This document shows positions 11,136 to 22,946 of a DNA stretch of 64,000 nucleotides, piece after piece. Source of the stretch: Lineus longissimus (Eukaryota > Nemertea > Pilidiophora > Heteronemertea > Lineidae). The stretch is taken from positions 13,952,001 through 14,016,000 of the forward strand of contig NC_088314.1 in assembly GCF_910592395.1 (NCBI RefSeq), given 5' to 3'. Below the pieces are notes generated by a model. The model was given only the letters and a program-made list of their open reading frames with translations, was not told the DNA's origin and made no database searches. Every line of letters starts with the position of its first letter. The first letter of the stretch is position 1. The position numbers and the translations under genes are program-made.

Positions 11136-12229
11136 ATGGCGAGTGATGACGACGAGCCCAAGGAGCCAGCAGGGGCACCCCCAGCTGCCGCCACAGGGGG
11201 TAAATCTGCACAGTCCGAGCGTGTGTGGACCAGACGCTTAAAATCTTTTTCAGGAAAAAGACATCCCCCTAGCTCTGAACTGGACTTTGATGGCTGGGAA
11301 TATGAGGTCAACCAGCTCCAACTCAAACCGGGAACAGAACTCGATGACAGAGTCAAGCATCGGCTGGTCATGGGCAGCCTTGTTCCCCCAGCGTCTACCC
11401 TTGGCCGCAGTCTTGGAAAGGCAGCTACCCTCGATAGCATCGTGAAGGTTTTTCGGGCTGCTTATGGCCAATCTGATGACGGCCATGAGATCCTCATGCG
11501 CTTTTACGACACGTTTCAGAGGGAAGACGAACAACCCAGCTCGTATCTGCAGCGCCTCCAGGATGTGTTGCGTAAAGCCGTTGATAGAGGGACCGTGGAT
11601 GTTGTTGGCGAGTTTGAGACGCTTTTGAAGCAGTTCCGCCGTGGAAGCCGAGAGGACACACTCCTATCGACCCTCGACTTGTGGGGAGATGCTGAGGATG
11701 TGGACTATGAAGACTTTCCCTCTCTCTTTATCGCCCTCAAGCAGGAAGAAGTCAGGATTCGTGAAAAAAAGGCTAGGTTCCACGCCACGGAGGGCAAGGA
11801 TGTCAAGGACCGAAAGAAGGCCGTCGTAAAGTCCCAGGCTGTACAGGACGTAGGGTCGGAACCAGCCGCGCAGCCAGAAAGCGCTCAGATGGCCCAGCTG
11901 ATGGAGACAGTGAAAGCTCTTAGCATCTCGGTAGAAGGCTTGAAGAAATCTCGATATCAGCAGCCTCCCAGAGATCAGCCTCAATATCAGCAGCCTCCCA
12001 GAGATCAGGTTGAACCAGGACGAGGTCGTGGCCGAGGACGAGGGCCCAGCCGTGAGAACTTGGTCGACAGCGGTCAATGGCCCCAGTGCCACGCACCCGA
12101 CGGGCAATCTGCTATAACTGTGGAGAAGAGGGCCACTTCTATCGTGATTGTGGAAAGCCCCATAACCCCCACCGTGTATGCGCAACCCTCATGGGAGGAG
12201 GACACCCCCTGGAAGACCAGGGAAACTAA
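11136..12229 (+). pseudogene. gag: Gypsy gag with CCHC zinc knuckle, frame break before the knuckle
   Basis: The start ATG at 11136 opens an acidic, alanine-rich leader, then a capsid-like segment with W at WEYEVNQLQ, SLVPPASTLGRSL and FYDTFQREDEQPSSYLQRLQ, similar in layout to Ty3 and PNMA-type gag. A direct repeat QYQQPPRDQ follows, then an RG-rich stretch. The zinc knuckle CYNCGEEGHFYRDC (C-x2-C-x4-H-x4-C) is in a different frame (12110-12151) from the capsid frame, and that frame stops at 12227-12229. The shift must lie around 12020-12070. Gag forms the virus-like particle and the knuckle binds element RNA. A splice-acceptor-like TTTCAG stands just before the start. Confidence 0.8.
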
Positions 12230-12305
12230 GTGGTGTCTGTGTCGAGGGCCAGACACAGGCAACACGTGGGAGAGGCCCCACAGTGACCTGTACGAGATCT
12301 GCTGA

Positions 12306-13080
12306 GAGATCAACAACCAAGGTTGATTGGCAGAGCCTCCTGTCAAAAATAGTTGGTGAAAGGTGCGAAGCCGGTGTCATCGTTGGTGGGACCGACACTG
12401 TGTGTTTGCTGGACTCTGGGTCGCAGGTTAGCACAGTGTCAGAGTCTTTTTACCGGGACCACCTGGCCAGGACCAGACCTCTTGAACCACTCGACGGAGT
12501 GCTCACTGTAGAGGGCGCTGGTGGCCATTTACTTCCTTATATTGGGTACACCTCAGCAGTGGTTAGCTTCCCTGGAGATCCGGATCCCCGTGGGCATGGC
12601 CGCGATAGTTTTTTTCTCGTATGTCCTGATACAGCCTTCTCCTCTAAAGTCCCGATCCTACTTGGGACCAACGTTTTAACCGGACTTTGGCCCGATTCCG
12701 TTCCGCTGTGGGCCTCCCCTGAGGTGAGACGAATACACGCCTCGATGTTACACGTCAAGCAATTTTGTGATGAAAAGACTGGTAAACTGGGGTCAGCCAA
12801 AGTATTGAGTCATCGTGCTGTTGTGATCAAACCTGGGGAGACCGTCACTGTTCCCTGCCAGGCCCGTACGCTTGGGGCAAAGGTTGAGTATCCCGCAGCC
12901 GTCCAGGAAACCTCAACAAGGACCTCGTTCCCAGCCGGCCTCATGATTCAGAATATGTTGGTGACGATGCCGACCACCACCAAGGCCCGACTCAACATCC
13001 AAGTTGCCAACCTTTCTCAGAAAAAAATAAACCTTGCGCCCCGTTCCACGCTAGCTGATCTGTTCCTCCCAAATTGGACG
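12306..13080 (+). pseudogene. Gypsy retropepsin-like protease segment
   Basis: An open frame reads VCLLDSGSQVSTVS near 12400-12445, with the catalytic D-S-G of an aspartic protease that works as a dimer, and later PILLGTNVL near 12652-12680, matching the I-L-G-x-x block of the fold. It lies between gag and RT, as in gypsy elements, and is in a different frame from both. Near 13070 the frame must change by one base to continue into the RT segment: one frame reads DLFLP and the next continues LDEECAN. That is a likely small deletion. Confidence 0.78.
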
Positions 13081-16000
13081 AGGAATGTGCAAACACTAGC
13101 ATCAAGACGGACGATGACGTCATTTCAGCACCACAGACTGTTAAGGACGGTGATGATGCACCAAGTGTGGTTGACAATTTCAAATTCGATGCAAGCCTTC
13201 CCGCCGAATGGGACGTCAGGGCCAAGGCACTCTTGCGTGAGCATGCAGACGTCTTTTCCCGCCATGATATGGACATCGGTTGCACGGACGTGGTGGAGCA
13301 CAAGATCGAACTGACCGATAACACCCCGTTCAAGGAGAGGCCGAGACCTATTCGGCCGAGAGACCTTGAAGACGCCAGACGCCACATACAGCAACTTTTG
13401 GACCAAGGCATCATTCGTGAGTCCAAAAGCCCCTATGCCAGCCCTATCGTCCTTGTGCGCAAGCGAAATGGAGACATACGCCTGACCGTTGACTACCGTA
13501 AGTTGAACCGGCGGACGGTACGCGATGCCTACGCCTTGCCACGCATCGAGGACGCATTCACCAAGCTGTCAGGTTGCCGCTGGTTCTCCACCATGGACTT
13601 GAAATCCGGCTACTACAACGTCACAGTCAACGAGGCGGACAAGCCTAAGACAGCTTTCACTTGTCCGCTAGGCTTCTATGAGTTTAATCGAATGCCCCAG
13701 GGAGTCACCAATGCTCCGGCCACATTTCAGCGGCTCATGGAGAAATGTCTCGGCACAATGAACCTTGACTGGGCCCTAGCATTCTTGGATGACCTTATTA
13801 TCTTCTCAATAACCCTGGAGGAGCATGAACAGCGTTTGCGTCATGCTCTTACCCGTCTTAGGGCCTTTGGCCTCAAACTAAGCCCGGAAAGTGCCACTTT
13901 TTCCAACGGACTGTCAGCTATTTGGGCCATGTTGTCTCTGAGCGTGGAGTTGAGACTGACACCAAGAAAGTTGCGGCCGTCCGCAGTTGGCCAAGCCCTG
14001 AGAATATGAAGGACTTGCGGTCTTTATTGGGATTCCTTGGATACTACCGGCGATTCGTCAAAGGCTTCGCTCAAATTGCTAAGCCACTCAATGACCTATT
14101 GAAGGGATATGTCTGCTCCAAGCCCAGCAGTAAGGGAGCGAAGATTGCCGTGGATTATTCAAAGATCAAGCAGCCCTTTGGTGATCAATGGACCCCCCAA
14201 TGTGAAGAAGCGTTTCTTTCCTTGAAGACCGCCCTGACGACTGCCCCTGTGCTAGCTATTGCTGATCCTAATTTGCCCTATGAACTGCATACCGATGCAA
14301 GCCGTCTGGGATTAGGTGCGGCCCTTTATCAACGACAGGATGGTGTCCTCCGGCCGGTGGCCTTTGCTAGCCGTGGGCTTAGTAATAGTGAACGCAACTA
14401 CCCCGCCCACAAATTGGAGTTTCTTGCCCTAAAGTGGGCCGTAGTTGACAAACTAGGTGACTACCTCTATGGAGCCAAATTCAAAGTTCTTACCGACAAT
14501 AATCCACTCACGTACGTCATGACCACAGCCCAACTGGATGCCACAGGACAGCGGTGGGTTGCAGCCTTGGCTTTGTAAGATTTCTCTATCCACTATATCG
14601 CTGGTAAGAAGAACATTGATGCAGATGGCCTCTCTCGGATGCCCCAGCCCCCTGAACCAGTTGAACATGATGATTGGGACCAGGAAGCTGCAACTAAGGA
14701 CCTCCTGAATCGGATTCAGCCCCAGTGCCAAGTACAGCACGTTGGACAAGTCCTAGACTCCTGGCCGGCGCCTGATCTACCCCTTGTCCAGTGTCTCCCA
14801 GTTACACCAACGGTTGTTGATGAATACATGACAGTTGGCGATGACTTGTGCTCAGGATTACCCAAATTTCTTAGTACAGATCAACTGCGGTCAGCGCAGA
14901 GGGAAGATCCAAACCTCAGGCGGTTACTAGCAATCATAGGTGCTGGGACGCCCCCTTCATCTTCGGCCCGGAGGAGGGAGACCCCTGAGGTAAGATCACT
15001 GCTACGTGGCATAGATCATTTCACCATATCTGATGGCATCCTCTTAAGGAAGTCCAAACTTGGAACCAACCTTTACAAGAGGATTGTCACCCCTCCGTCC
15101 TTGCGTGCCCACGCTCTTAACGGGCTGCATGACGAGATGGGGCACCTGGGTATTGACCGTGTATTAACGTTAGCAAGAAAGAGATTTTATTGGGAAGGGA
15201 TGGACAGAGACGTCACAAACCACTGTAAGAAATGTCGCCGGTGCACCTTGAGGAAGGCGACACAGAGACCCTCTGCGTGTTTGCGGGCGCTCCAATCATC
15301 CGGCCCCATGGATCTGGTTTGTATTGACTTTTTAAGTGTGGACCCGGATCAGACAGGAAAAGAGAACATCCTGGTGCTGACATACCACTTTACAATATTC
15401 TCGAAGGCCTTCGTCACGAAGAACCAGACAGCCAAGCAAGTCGCCGAGGTGTTGTGGAAAAACTTTTTCTTAGATTTTGGTTTGCCAGCACGACTTCACT
15501 CTGATCGTGGTGCATCATTCACCGGGAAGGTCATCTCCCAGCTTAAAGAGATCACTGGAGTGAAGAGCTCACTTACCACCCCCTACCACCCTCAAGGAAA
15601 TGGCCAGTGCGAACGGTTTAATCGGACCCTGATTGACATGCTCGGGTGCCTGGATAAAGAGAGGAAGTCGCACTGGTCGAAGCACATCAAGTTCCTGGTT
15701 CATGCGTACAACTGTACTGCAAACGATTCTACCAAGTTCTCGCCTTTTGAATTGATGTTTGGCCGGCAGCCAAGACTGCCGATTGACTGGTTTTTCGGCC
15801 TTAGGGAACCTGAGGAAGACAGAAAGTCGTACGACACTTATGTTGAAGATCTAAAACAATCACTCAAAGATGCATATGACAAGGCCTCAGCCGCAGCACA
15901 GAAACGCCATGATGCGAACAAGGGGTGTTATGACGCTAAGGTCAGGAAGAATAGTATGCATGTAGGTGACAGAGTGTTGGTGAAGAATGTTACCATCCGA

Positions 16001-16645
16001 GGGAAAAGGAAGTTAGCGGACACATGGGGTGAGGAGGCTCACCTTATAGTCAGCCAGAACGGCAGCGAAGACTCCCCTGTTTATACAGTGCGACGGGAAG
16101 ACGGAAAGGGCAACCCCCGTACCCTCCACAGAAATCTTCTGTTGCCATGTGGATTTCTGCCCTTGCCCACTGAGCTCCCTGCCACGGCAAAACCAAAACC
16201 AAAACCAATACCAAAGCCGAGGAAAAGACCGCCACCCAAGGATACCCCTGTGAGCGAAATAGATTCATCCCACAGCAATGTAGACGAGGCCGAGCGCCCG
16301 AGATGGGACTTCTCTGATTCTGAATCCGAGAGTGACGCAAACCATCATCAGGCAGGAATGCCCGGACCCCCTGTCGAGTCGGAAGGAGACGAAGAATTCA
16401 ATCATCATAATATAGATCAGAGCAGCGCATCTGACGATGCTAGTGAGGAAGCCGCAGTTCCTGCAAGACGCTCTGCCCGCGAGAGACGGCCTGCTCGAAA
16501 CTTTGTCTACGACAGACTGGGAGCCCCATCCTTGCGGCAACAGAGTGCAGTGGCCAACCTTTCCCAGCTTTTCGATGCAGTGGCATCCTTGACTGGTGCA
16601 TCCCTGCCTGTGAGAGAAAACCATCCAAGGATTCCAAAGCGATAA
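13074..16645 (+). pseudogene. pol: Gypsy pol: reverse transcriptase, RNase H and integrase, with breaks
   Basis: The RT spans about 13300-13920: IIRESKSPYASPIVLVRKR, RLTVDYRKLN, MDLKSGYYNV, GFYEFNRMPQGVTNAPATFQ and the catalytic FLDDLII. The frame changes near 13922, after which the thumb (LLGFLGYYRRFV) and RNase H (ELHTDASRLG, LEFLALKWAV, VLTDNNPL) follow. TAA at 14576-14578 interrupts the frame, which continues unchanged into HYIAGKKNIDADGLSR. The integrase has an HHCC finger (HDEMGH then CKKC) and all three catalytic acids: D in VCIDFLSV, D in LHSDRGASF and E in GQCERFNRTL. The C-terminus contains KLADTWGEEAHLIV and RTLHRNLLLP, seen in many metazoan gypsy elements, then an acidic tail to the stop at 16645. 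At least two frameshifts and one nonsense codon are visible. Confidence 0.9.
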
Positions 16646-19012
16646 CCGCTCTTTGATTTTGCCCCGATTTCACTTATGTATTTGATTAGTTGATATTTCT
16701 CGATTTTGTGTGTGTTCTATTTGTGCCCCACTCTTGGTGACAGTTGAAGGACTGCAATGGCAGTGGCCCGATTTACAGAGACCTCAACTATCCGTACTTT
16801 TATTGTAACCAATTTGCATCTCCTTGGGAAGGCTTTTCTGATTTGGAACGCTACATGTATTGCCATGTAAGCTGTATATCGGTGGTTTGAGACTTTAAAT
16901 TCCTGTATTTGCTGACCACCAACCTCTATTGTGGATGGTGTCGATTTAAGCACTGACTGCTGTGCAGTTAAGTCGTGCGTTCAATTTACGCTATGGTTAC
17001 ATTTGGTAACAACCAATTTGTTATATTTAAACCTGGCTGCGTTGCTCATCATGCATCTGTAGCAGCCTACTACTGCCTCTTACCACCAATTTGGGTGTTT
17101 GTGGACAAAAAGGCAGGTGAGTATGTGTATTCGATGATATGGCACCCTTGCCGTCTAGTCTTATGTAAATGGTAAAATGGAAGCAGCATTTTGGCTGATT
17201 CACTTGCCAATGTTTTCTTACAAGTTTAGGATAAACCCTCTTCTAGTAGTGAATGGTTTTAATAGGCTTAATCGTCTTAGGCTAACTTTTATAGGTTGGT
17301 GATTCAATCATTTTGTAGTCCTCAGGTAGCTATAGGATTAGGGTTAGGTGTTGAATACTCCAATTATTCTCCTTGTCGAGGTTGGTTGTTGATCCCTGGA
17401 AGGAATCTTTTCTGTGCGGGTGATGCCGGTGCTTGGGGAAGCTAAGATGAACTGTTGTCACATACCAAAACAAAACAAAAAAAAAACCTTCAAAATTGTG
17501 GCACTAGTCGCGAATACTCAGTCTGTTAGCCTTGATGGTTCTTGGGACTCCCTCTAGCATACCACCTGGGCCCAGCAGCAAATTTTCTATGTTCGAGGAT
17601 GCCTGGAAATCTATTTGGAGGATTCGTAATTGTTAATTTCATGTGGATGTCACTGCATTACATAATCCGTTCGTTCTTCTTGAAAAAAATCGTGCCGTGC
17701 AAGTGCTGTGTGTGACTCTTCCAGTGTGATGGATGCCACCTGGATTACAGCAGGACAATGATCGATATGGGATTTCGAAGGACTTAGCATTTAGTTCATA
17801 TATTTGGCTTTTGTCTGAGCAAAGTCCTCTATTCCGTACAACCAACTGCCTGCCCCGTACTTTCAACACTGGATGGATTCGTGATTCGAATCACTGGATT
17901 TAAACTGTTACTGAGCTTGAGCAGCAGTGAGCAGGTATTCACCAGCAGAAACAATGTGCCCGGTAATGTGTAGACTTTACACTCGCCATCACTTTTGGAC
18001 TAGACTGGCTCAGTCAGTCTGTCGTTATGGATATGTGGCATTAAGCAGTAGATGGAGGAGAATAACCGGACAACGTCAGCCTGTTAGGAGATTGGTGTTG
18101 ATATCTGCCGTAACATCGTTGCTGTGATTGGAAAGTTGTGTTTCTGTACAACAAACATTCTCGATGCAGGTCCTTTATTGGACCGCCGTCGTCCCTCGTT
18201 GTGGAGTGGACCATCACAGTAACTTTAGCTGAGGCTTGACTTAAGGAAACTGCAGCTCAACTGCCTTCTAGTGTGAACATTCGTACCTTGATATGCTTGG
18301 TGCAAGCATTTATGAAGCCGGTCAGACCATGTATTATCGCGGGACCAAATCCACAGACTGTGTATATGCAGCGCACGTGCCAGCAGTTGTATATGGAATG
18401 TTAGTGACAATAGGCGAAAGCAACGGACGTACTGTCACTACTCGCGAGGATTACTCACGCATATATATAATGGGTATGGCTTTTGGGCGTATGGTTGCAG
18501 AGGAATGGGCTCACTTATACAGTTTCTACATATATTCTATACTTGATATTCCGAGGATTGGCAGCAGCGTTATGACTAACAATCACTATAGTGGCATGAA
18601 CTGTGATACTGTACTGGACCATGTTGATCTTGATAGACACTTGCACTGACACTTGAGTTGCATCAATCTGAATCAGAACTTTGAGTCCAATTACTAGCAT
18701 CTTTGCCAACAAGTTCAAATGGCTTTAAATAGTCCAGTTAATCGGTGTGGTTACTGCTGTGCTTTGCCCAGGATCTTGCATTTGTTTTAATTTTTGTGTG
18801 TTTTACTAATCCGTCTTATATGCATTTCTTGTTCTACTGCTGACTAATCATCTTATGTTATTAATATACTCCTTAGGTGTCATGGTTGTGATCTATGGAT
18901 AGCTGGTCAGCTCAATGCCGTTGCCTTCTAATTGCTGATGGGGTTATAGAACAGCTTGGGTGTTCCACTATTGGGCAGTATTACTGCACTTGTGTCATCA
19001 AACTACATCGTG
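16646..19012 (+). other. Gypsy 3' region without a recognised gene
   Basis: It lies between the pol stop and the SINE and belongs to the LTR element. The longest frame (18293-18649, 118 codons) has no motif I know, no signal peptide and no fusion-protein-like features, so I do not call env. There is an A-run near 17480. The rest of this region continues at 23434-23547 after the Ginger insertion. Confidence 0.6.
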
Positions 19013-19023
19013 ACTTTTAGACT

Positions 19024-19421
19024 CTTCTTCTTCTTCTTCTTCGCGTTCGCTCTGCCTCTGGAGGGGTCATTCTCCTGGGAGTATTTCCCCTCCAAGGCGG
19101 GATGAGCGGTAATGCGTGCCACTACGGTTTAGCGCCAATTGGGTTTATTGGCCTAGTGACTCCGACTTCGGCTTCGTGGCATAGACACCACAAGTTGAGG
19201 AGGGGTAGTCCACCACAAGCTACAGTCCACTTGGATGGGGTCTTTTACTTGCTCTGGAATAGACACCAGATACAAGGAACCTCGGTTTTACGTCTCATGC
19301 GAAGGACGGAGCAATCGAGGTAAATCAACTTGCTCAGGGTTGAAAGCAGACAGACCGGTGCGGGAATCGATCTTCGGATTGTGAGTCGGAAGCCCTAACC
19401 ACTCGGCCATGCTGCCCCACT
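19024..19421 (-). mobile_element. tRNA-derived SINE with 11-bp target-site duplication
   Basis: The perfect direct repeat ACTTTTAGACT flanks it (19013-19023 and 19422-19432). Read on the minus strand, the 5' end looks like a tRNA: A box TGGCCGAGTGGT (19398-19409) and a B-box-like GATCGATTCCC (about 19362-19372). The 3' end is a (GAA)n tail, seen as TTCTTC repeats at 19025-19042 on the plus strand. This is the standard layout of a SINE copied by LINE machinery. It sits inside the gypsy 3' region. Confidence 0.88.
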
Positions 19422-19485
19422 ACTTTTAGACTAATATGATATTATGTTTTATACCGGTGTAAAAGAAATGCAAGTCCGCCCGGAA

Positions 19486-19541
19486 CCAAGGTCCTACGGA
19501 CCTTGGTTCCCAAGGAATGGGCCCCCATTCCTTGGGAACGG
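19486..19541. repeat. Two adjacent hairpins in the Ginger 5' end
   Basis: AACCAAGGTCC-TAC-GGACCTTGGTT is directly followed by TTCCCAAGGAATGG and its complement CCATTCCTTGGGAA. Each is a near-perfect stem with a very short loop. They could be subterminal binding sites for the transposase; that is inference. Confidence 0.7.
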
Positions 19542-19612
19542 TGTAGTGGTCATGGTCCCTGCCTAGTAAGCAGAAACCGCTGGTTCGAGTCCCGCTCGGT
19601 CTATTCTTTTTT
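19537..19612 (+). other. tRNA-like sequence within the Ginger 5' region
   Basis: A perfect B box GGTTCGAGTCC lies at 19582-19592, and an A-box-like GTGTAGTGGTCATGG lies upstream. A possible anticodon arm, CTGC-CTAGTAA-GCAG, would place AGT at the anticodon. A T-run follows at 19607, as for a Pol III terminator. The acceptor stem does not pair well, so this is more likely a tRNA-derived SINE remnant or pseudogene than a tRNA gene. Confidence 0.45.
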
Positions 19613-19749
19613 TGTTTATTTCTCTTCATTACATCTTGCATAATCGATTACAATCATTCGAGTGACTCAATATTCAATCATGATCATCAGTGTAGCCTAG
19701 GCCTATAAAACGCAAGTGGAAACTTGTATTGGCCTTCATTCCTGCCGAG

Positions 19750-22700
19750 ATGTCAACCGAAAGAACACCTCATGACCCGCACATTATTTTTCGCTATTTA
19801 CGGGACCATGCCTATCCAGCTCGTTGCAGTCTTTCGAGGAAGCGGTCCATCCGCCGAGCATCAAAGAACAATTTTAAGGTAAGTTTGGACTTGGATTCCT
19901 AGGAAAGCAGATCTGAGGACTTAGATTCCAAGGAAAGCTGGTCTGGGGGACTTGGATTCCGAGGAAAGCAGGTCTTGGGGACTTGGATTCCGAGGAAAGC
20001 CGGTCTGGGGGACTTGGATTCCTAGGAAAGCAGGTCTTGGGACTTGGATTCCTAGAAAAGAAGGTCCGGGGGAGTTAGATTCCTAGGAAAGGAGGTCTTG
20101 GGGACTTTTTTTCCTAGTAAAATAGGTCCGGATGACTGGAGGAAGCTTATTTATTGAGAAGGCTATTGATGCGCTGCGTAGGATTTTGGTTATGATGTTT
20201 CAAATTCAATCAATATATAGACCCCATGCCATAGCATAGGCCTTTTCCTCTCCAGCGCGAAATCTAATGGTACACTTTTTCGACAAATATGTGCAACAAA
20301 TTCGGTGTTGCTGATCTAGATTTCAATACAATTTAATGCGTGTACGCACGACTACAGTGTTCATCCCAAACAGGCAATTTTGTTGCAAGCAAAAAAATTT
20401 CAAATTTCTAAAAAAAAACTAGACTGGGAAGCAACAACCATGAATGCTTTCACTGTTAACACCAGCATACGTCTTTTTACAGCTTGAACGCGGTGAACTC
20501 ATGTATCGGCGACTGAAAAAGAAGATAAACGACGTCCCAGGCACTTACGATGATGCTGACCAAGATGGGGAATTACACGAAAGTCCTTGGCGCAAGGTCC
20601 TTATGACGCCAAAACAGATCGATGACGCGCTTGCGAATCTCCATTCGTCGGCCTTAGGTAAGCGATGGATGGTTAATTTATGCGTAGTGTTTACTGATGT
20701 GCTTACTGTTCTAAGGATACACTTGAACACTTATATCAAATAAGCGAATTTTAATTTGAAGGCAACTTTGGTGAAATGATCGTGGTACCGAAAATCTTTC
20801 CTCTTTTCAACTACCATTCCAACATTTCAGGTGAGCATTTAGGAAGGGATAAAACCTTGGACAAAGTTGAAAAGCGCTATTGGTGGCAAAACCTTGTAGC
20901 CGACGTTAATGCCTTTCTGAAGAAATGCCCAAGATGCCAGCAGGTAAACCGCAAAATGAATATGGTCGCCCCGCCTCTTCACCCGATCCTTGTCGCTAAA
21001 GCGCAATGCTATAGAACGGTGAGTTTACACTCTTCATTGTTTATAACTAACTGCAGTATGCTCATATAAATAGCGATAGTATCTTGCATTTGAATACAAT
21101 GTTATATCTCGTAATGCAGTGGTGTCCTACTGGGCAAGACGCTACAATTGATTATCTGCGTTCTAACTCTACTTTCGTTTTGTCCCCTTTTTGTGATTTC
21201 AGATTGGTATCGATCTTATCGGGCCTCTAGAAGAGTCAAGGAATGGCAATAAATACATATGCACGACGACCTGTTACTTCTCCAAGTGGGCCCAGGCGAA
21301 CCCACTACCGTCAAAACATGCAGAAGGTGTTGCGAAGGTGCTTTTCAAGTCATTCTTGTGGTAAGTTTTATAGACTAAATTTGAACAATGAATAGAGAAT
21401 GAAATCAGACAAATAAATAATTTTCCTTTCTCCTTGATCATGTTGATAGGACATAGGCATAAGACATTACTATAACTTAAGACATAGGCCATAGTCAAAT
21501 TAGCGCTACTTTGGCAGCTACATGTAAGTATAACCCATCATGCCTTACTCAGGGACAGGACTGTTCATCAATAGACATACGCACAAAAAAACATAATTCC
21601 GTATTCGTAGTCTTTATTTCAGTTTTGGTTCCGCAAGGGTTTTGATCTCCGATCAAGGGCGGGAATTCAACAACGAGATTGTGAAGGGCATAGTGACTGC
21701 TTTAGAAATGTCGCACCACCGAACCACGGCTTACCACCCTCAGTCGAATGGATTAACTGGTAAGTAAAGGACTTGAGCAGGTTAACTTGTTAGCGCTATA
21801 TAAATGCAGACAATACATTACAAGGCCACATATTCTAATTCTGTTTTATACGTAAATTAATTTCGCTTCATTTGTTGTATTTTTTTCTCCAGAACGTTTC
21901 AATCAGACATTGGAAGCAATGCTACAAAAGATGGAGCCAGGTGATGACTGGGAGAACCAATTGCCTCAAGTCGTGTTCACGTACAACACCTCAAAGCACG
22001 CCTCAACGGGATTTTCTCCCTTTTTCCTCATGTATGGCAGGTAATTATTGGTCTTCTGTTGTCTAAAAGGAAAGGAAAATTGACCCAAACTTTTGACACC
22101 AAAAAAGTCTTAAATTCAGCTTGGATTGATAATAAGTAAGTGATTCGTTCTGACATGTACTTACCAGTTTCCAAGTACTAACTGGTTATCAATATTGTTT
22201 TAAGCGCTGCGTGTGTAGCTATAAGTGGTTACAATATCCTTGAATCACTCTTATTATGTGTCGCGCAAGTTCAATCATTATTCATTTTAGGGAACCCACT
22301 CTTCCTGAAGATGTGGATGAACCTGAGGGAAACGCCGAAGCAGACGAACCCCGACCAAGTGGGAGTGAACAACATGCAGAGGTCAATAAGAGAGTTACTA
22401 GAATGCGAGAGTCTATAGGGCAGAAAGTGCTTAAAACATCAAGAAGGCCCAGGGGCGACAAGAAACGCATTACAACAAGAGGAGGATCTCTCAAAACGTG
22501 AGTGTTAGACAAAACGTATTCATGTATTATTCATGAAAATGTTGCTTCATTTGACCATGCGAAGATGACGTCACTGATCTGAAGAAGGGAAATGTTGCAA
22601 AGAAGCTATTGTCTAAGGCAAGTGGCACCTTACATGTATTGCAAACTTCTGTTCTCAAACTTCATATTTCTTTTTGTTGCAGGATATCCCCGTTGGAACT

Positions 22701-22946
22701 AAGGTCCTGAAGAAAAATTTGGTACGATTGGATCGAAAAGAGGGAAAATCTGCGTTACCTTGGCTGGGCCCGTATGTCATAAGGAGCAAGACCAAGAGCG
22801 GGGGATACTTGTTAACGAACGAGGATGGTATCCACTTGAAATCCTCAATAAACGGGGCGAAACTACGTTCCAGTCTTCATGTCACTGTCAACACATTATC
22901 AATACCACAATATGTATCAATTCTGGTTAAAAACAGAGTGATTTGA
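19750..22946 (+). CDS. Ginger transposase: intron-containing gypsy-like integrase with GPY/F module
   Basis: It is the likely cut-and-paste enzyme of the surrounding element. The start ATG at 19750 begins MSTERTPHDPHIIFRYL. Exons with GT-AG sites are 19750-19878, 20483-20657, 20831-21018, 21203-21360, 21623-21759, 21893-22040 and 22291-22497. Phases across these seven join correctly (0,1,0,2,1,2). The joined frame gives an HHCC finger (HSSALGEH, 29 residues, then CPRC), catalytic D in IGIDLIGPL, D in VLISDQGREF and E in SNGLTERFNQ: a full D,D,E core. A short exon 22565-22617 ends in a GC donor (AAG then GCAAGT) and joins in phase to the last exon from 22683, which carries LPWLGPYVI, the GPY/F module. 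Between 22497 and 22565 the phases miss by one base, so there is a one-base indel or an exon I did not see. Confidence 0.88.
19885..20140 (+). repeat. Degenerate tandem repeats of about 30 bp in Ginger intron 1
   Basis: About seven copies of a unit like GACTTGGATTCCTAGGAAAG followed by CAGGTCTGGG occur in a row, with single-base changes and small length differences. Related words recur at the Ginger 3' end (23220-23405). Confidence 0.8.

Noticed and set aside
18293-18649. 118-codon open frame as a possible env gene
   Set aside because: No signal peptide, fusion peptide, transmembrane anchor or cysteine pattern; length is within chance for this DNA.
19750-22946. A second integrase belonging to the gypsy element itself, or an env-like third gene
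   Set aside because: It has introns, exact inverted termini outside it and a CCGG duplication, so it is a separate Ginger transposon inserted in the LTR element.
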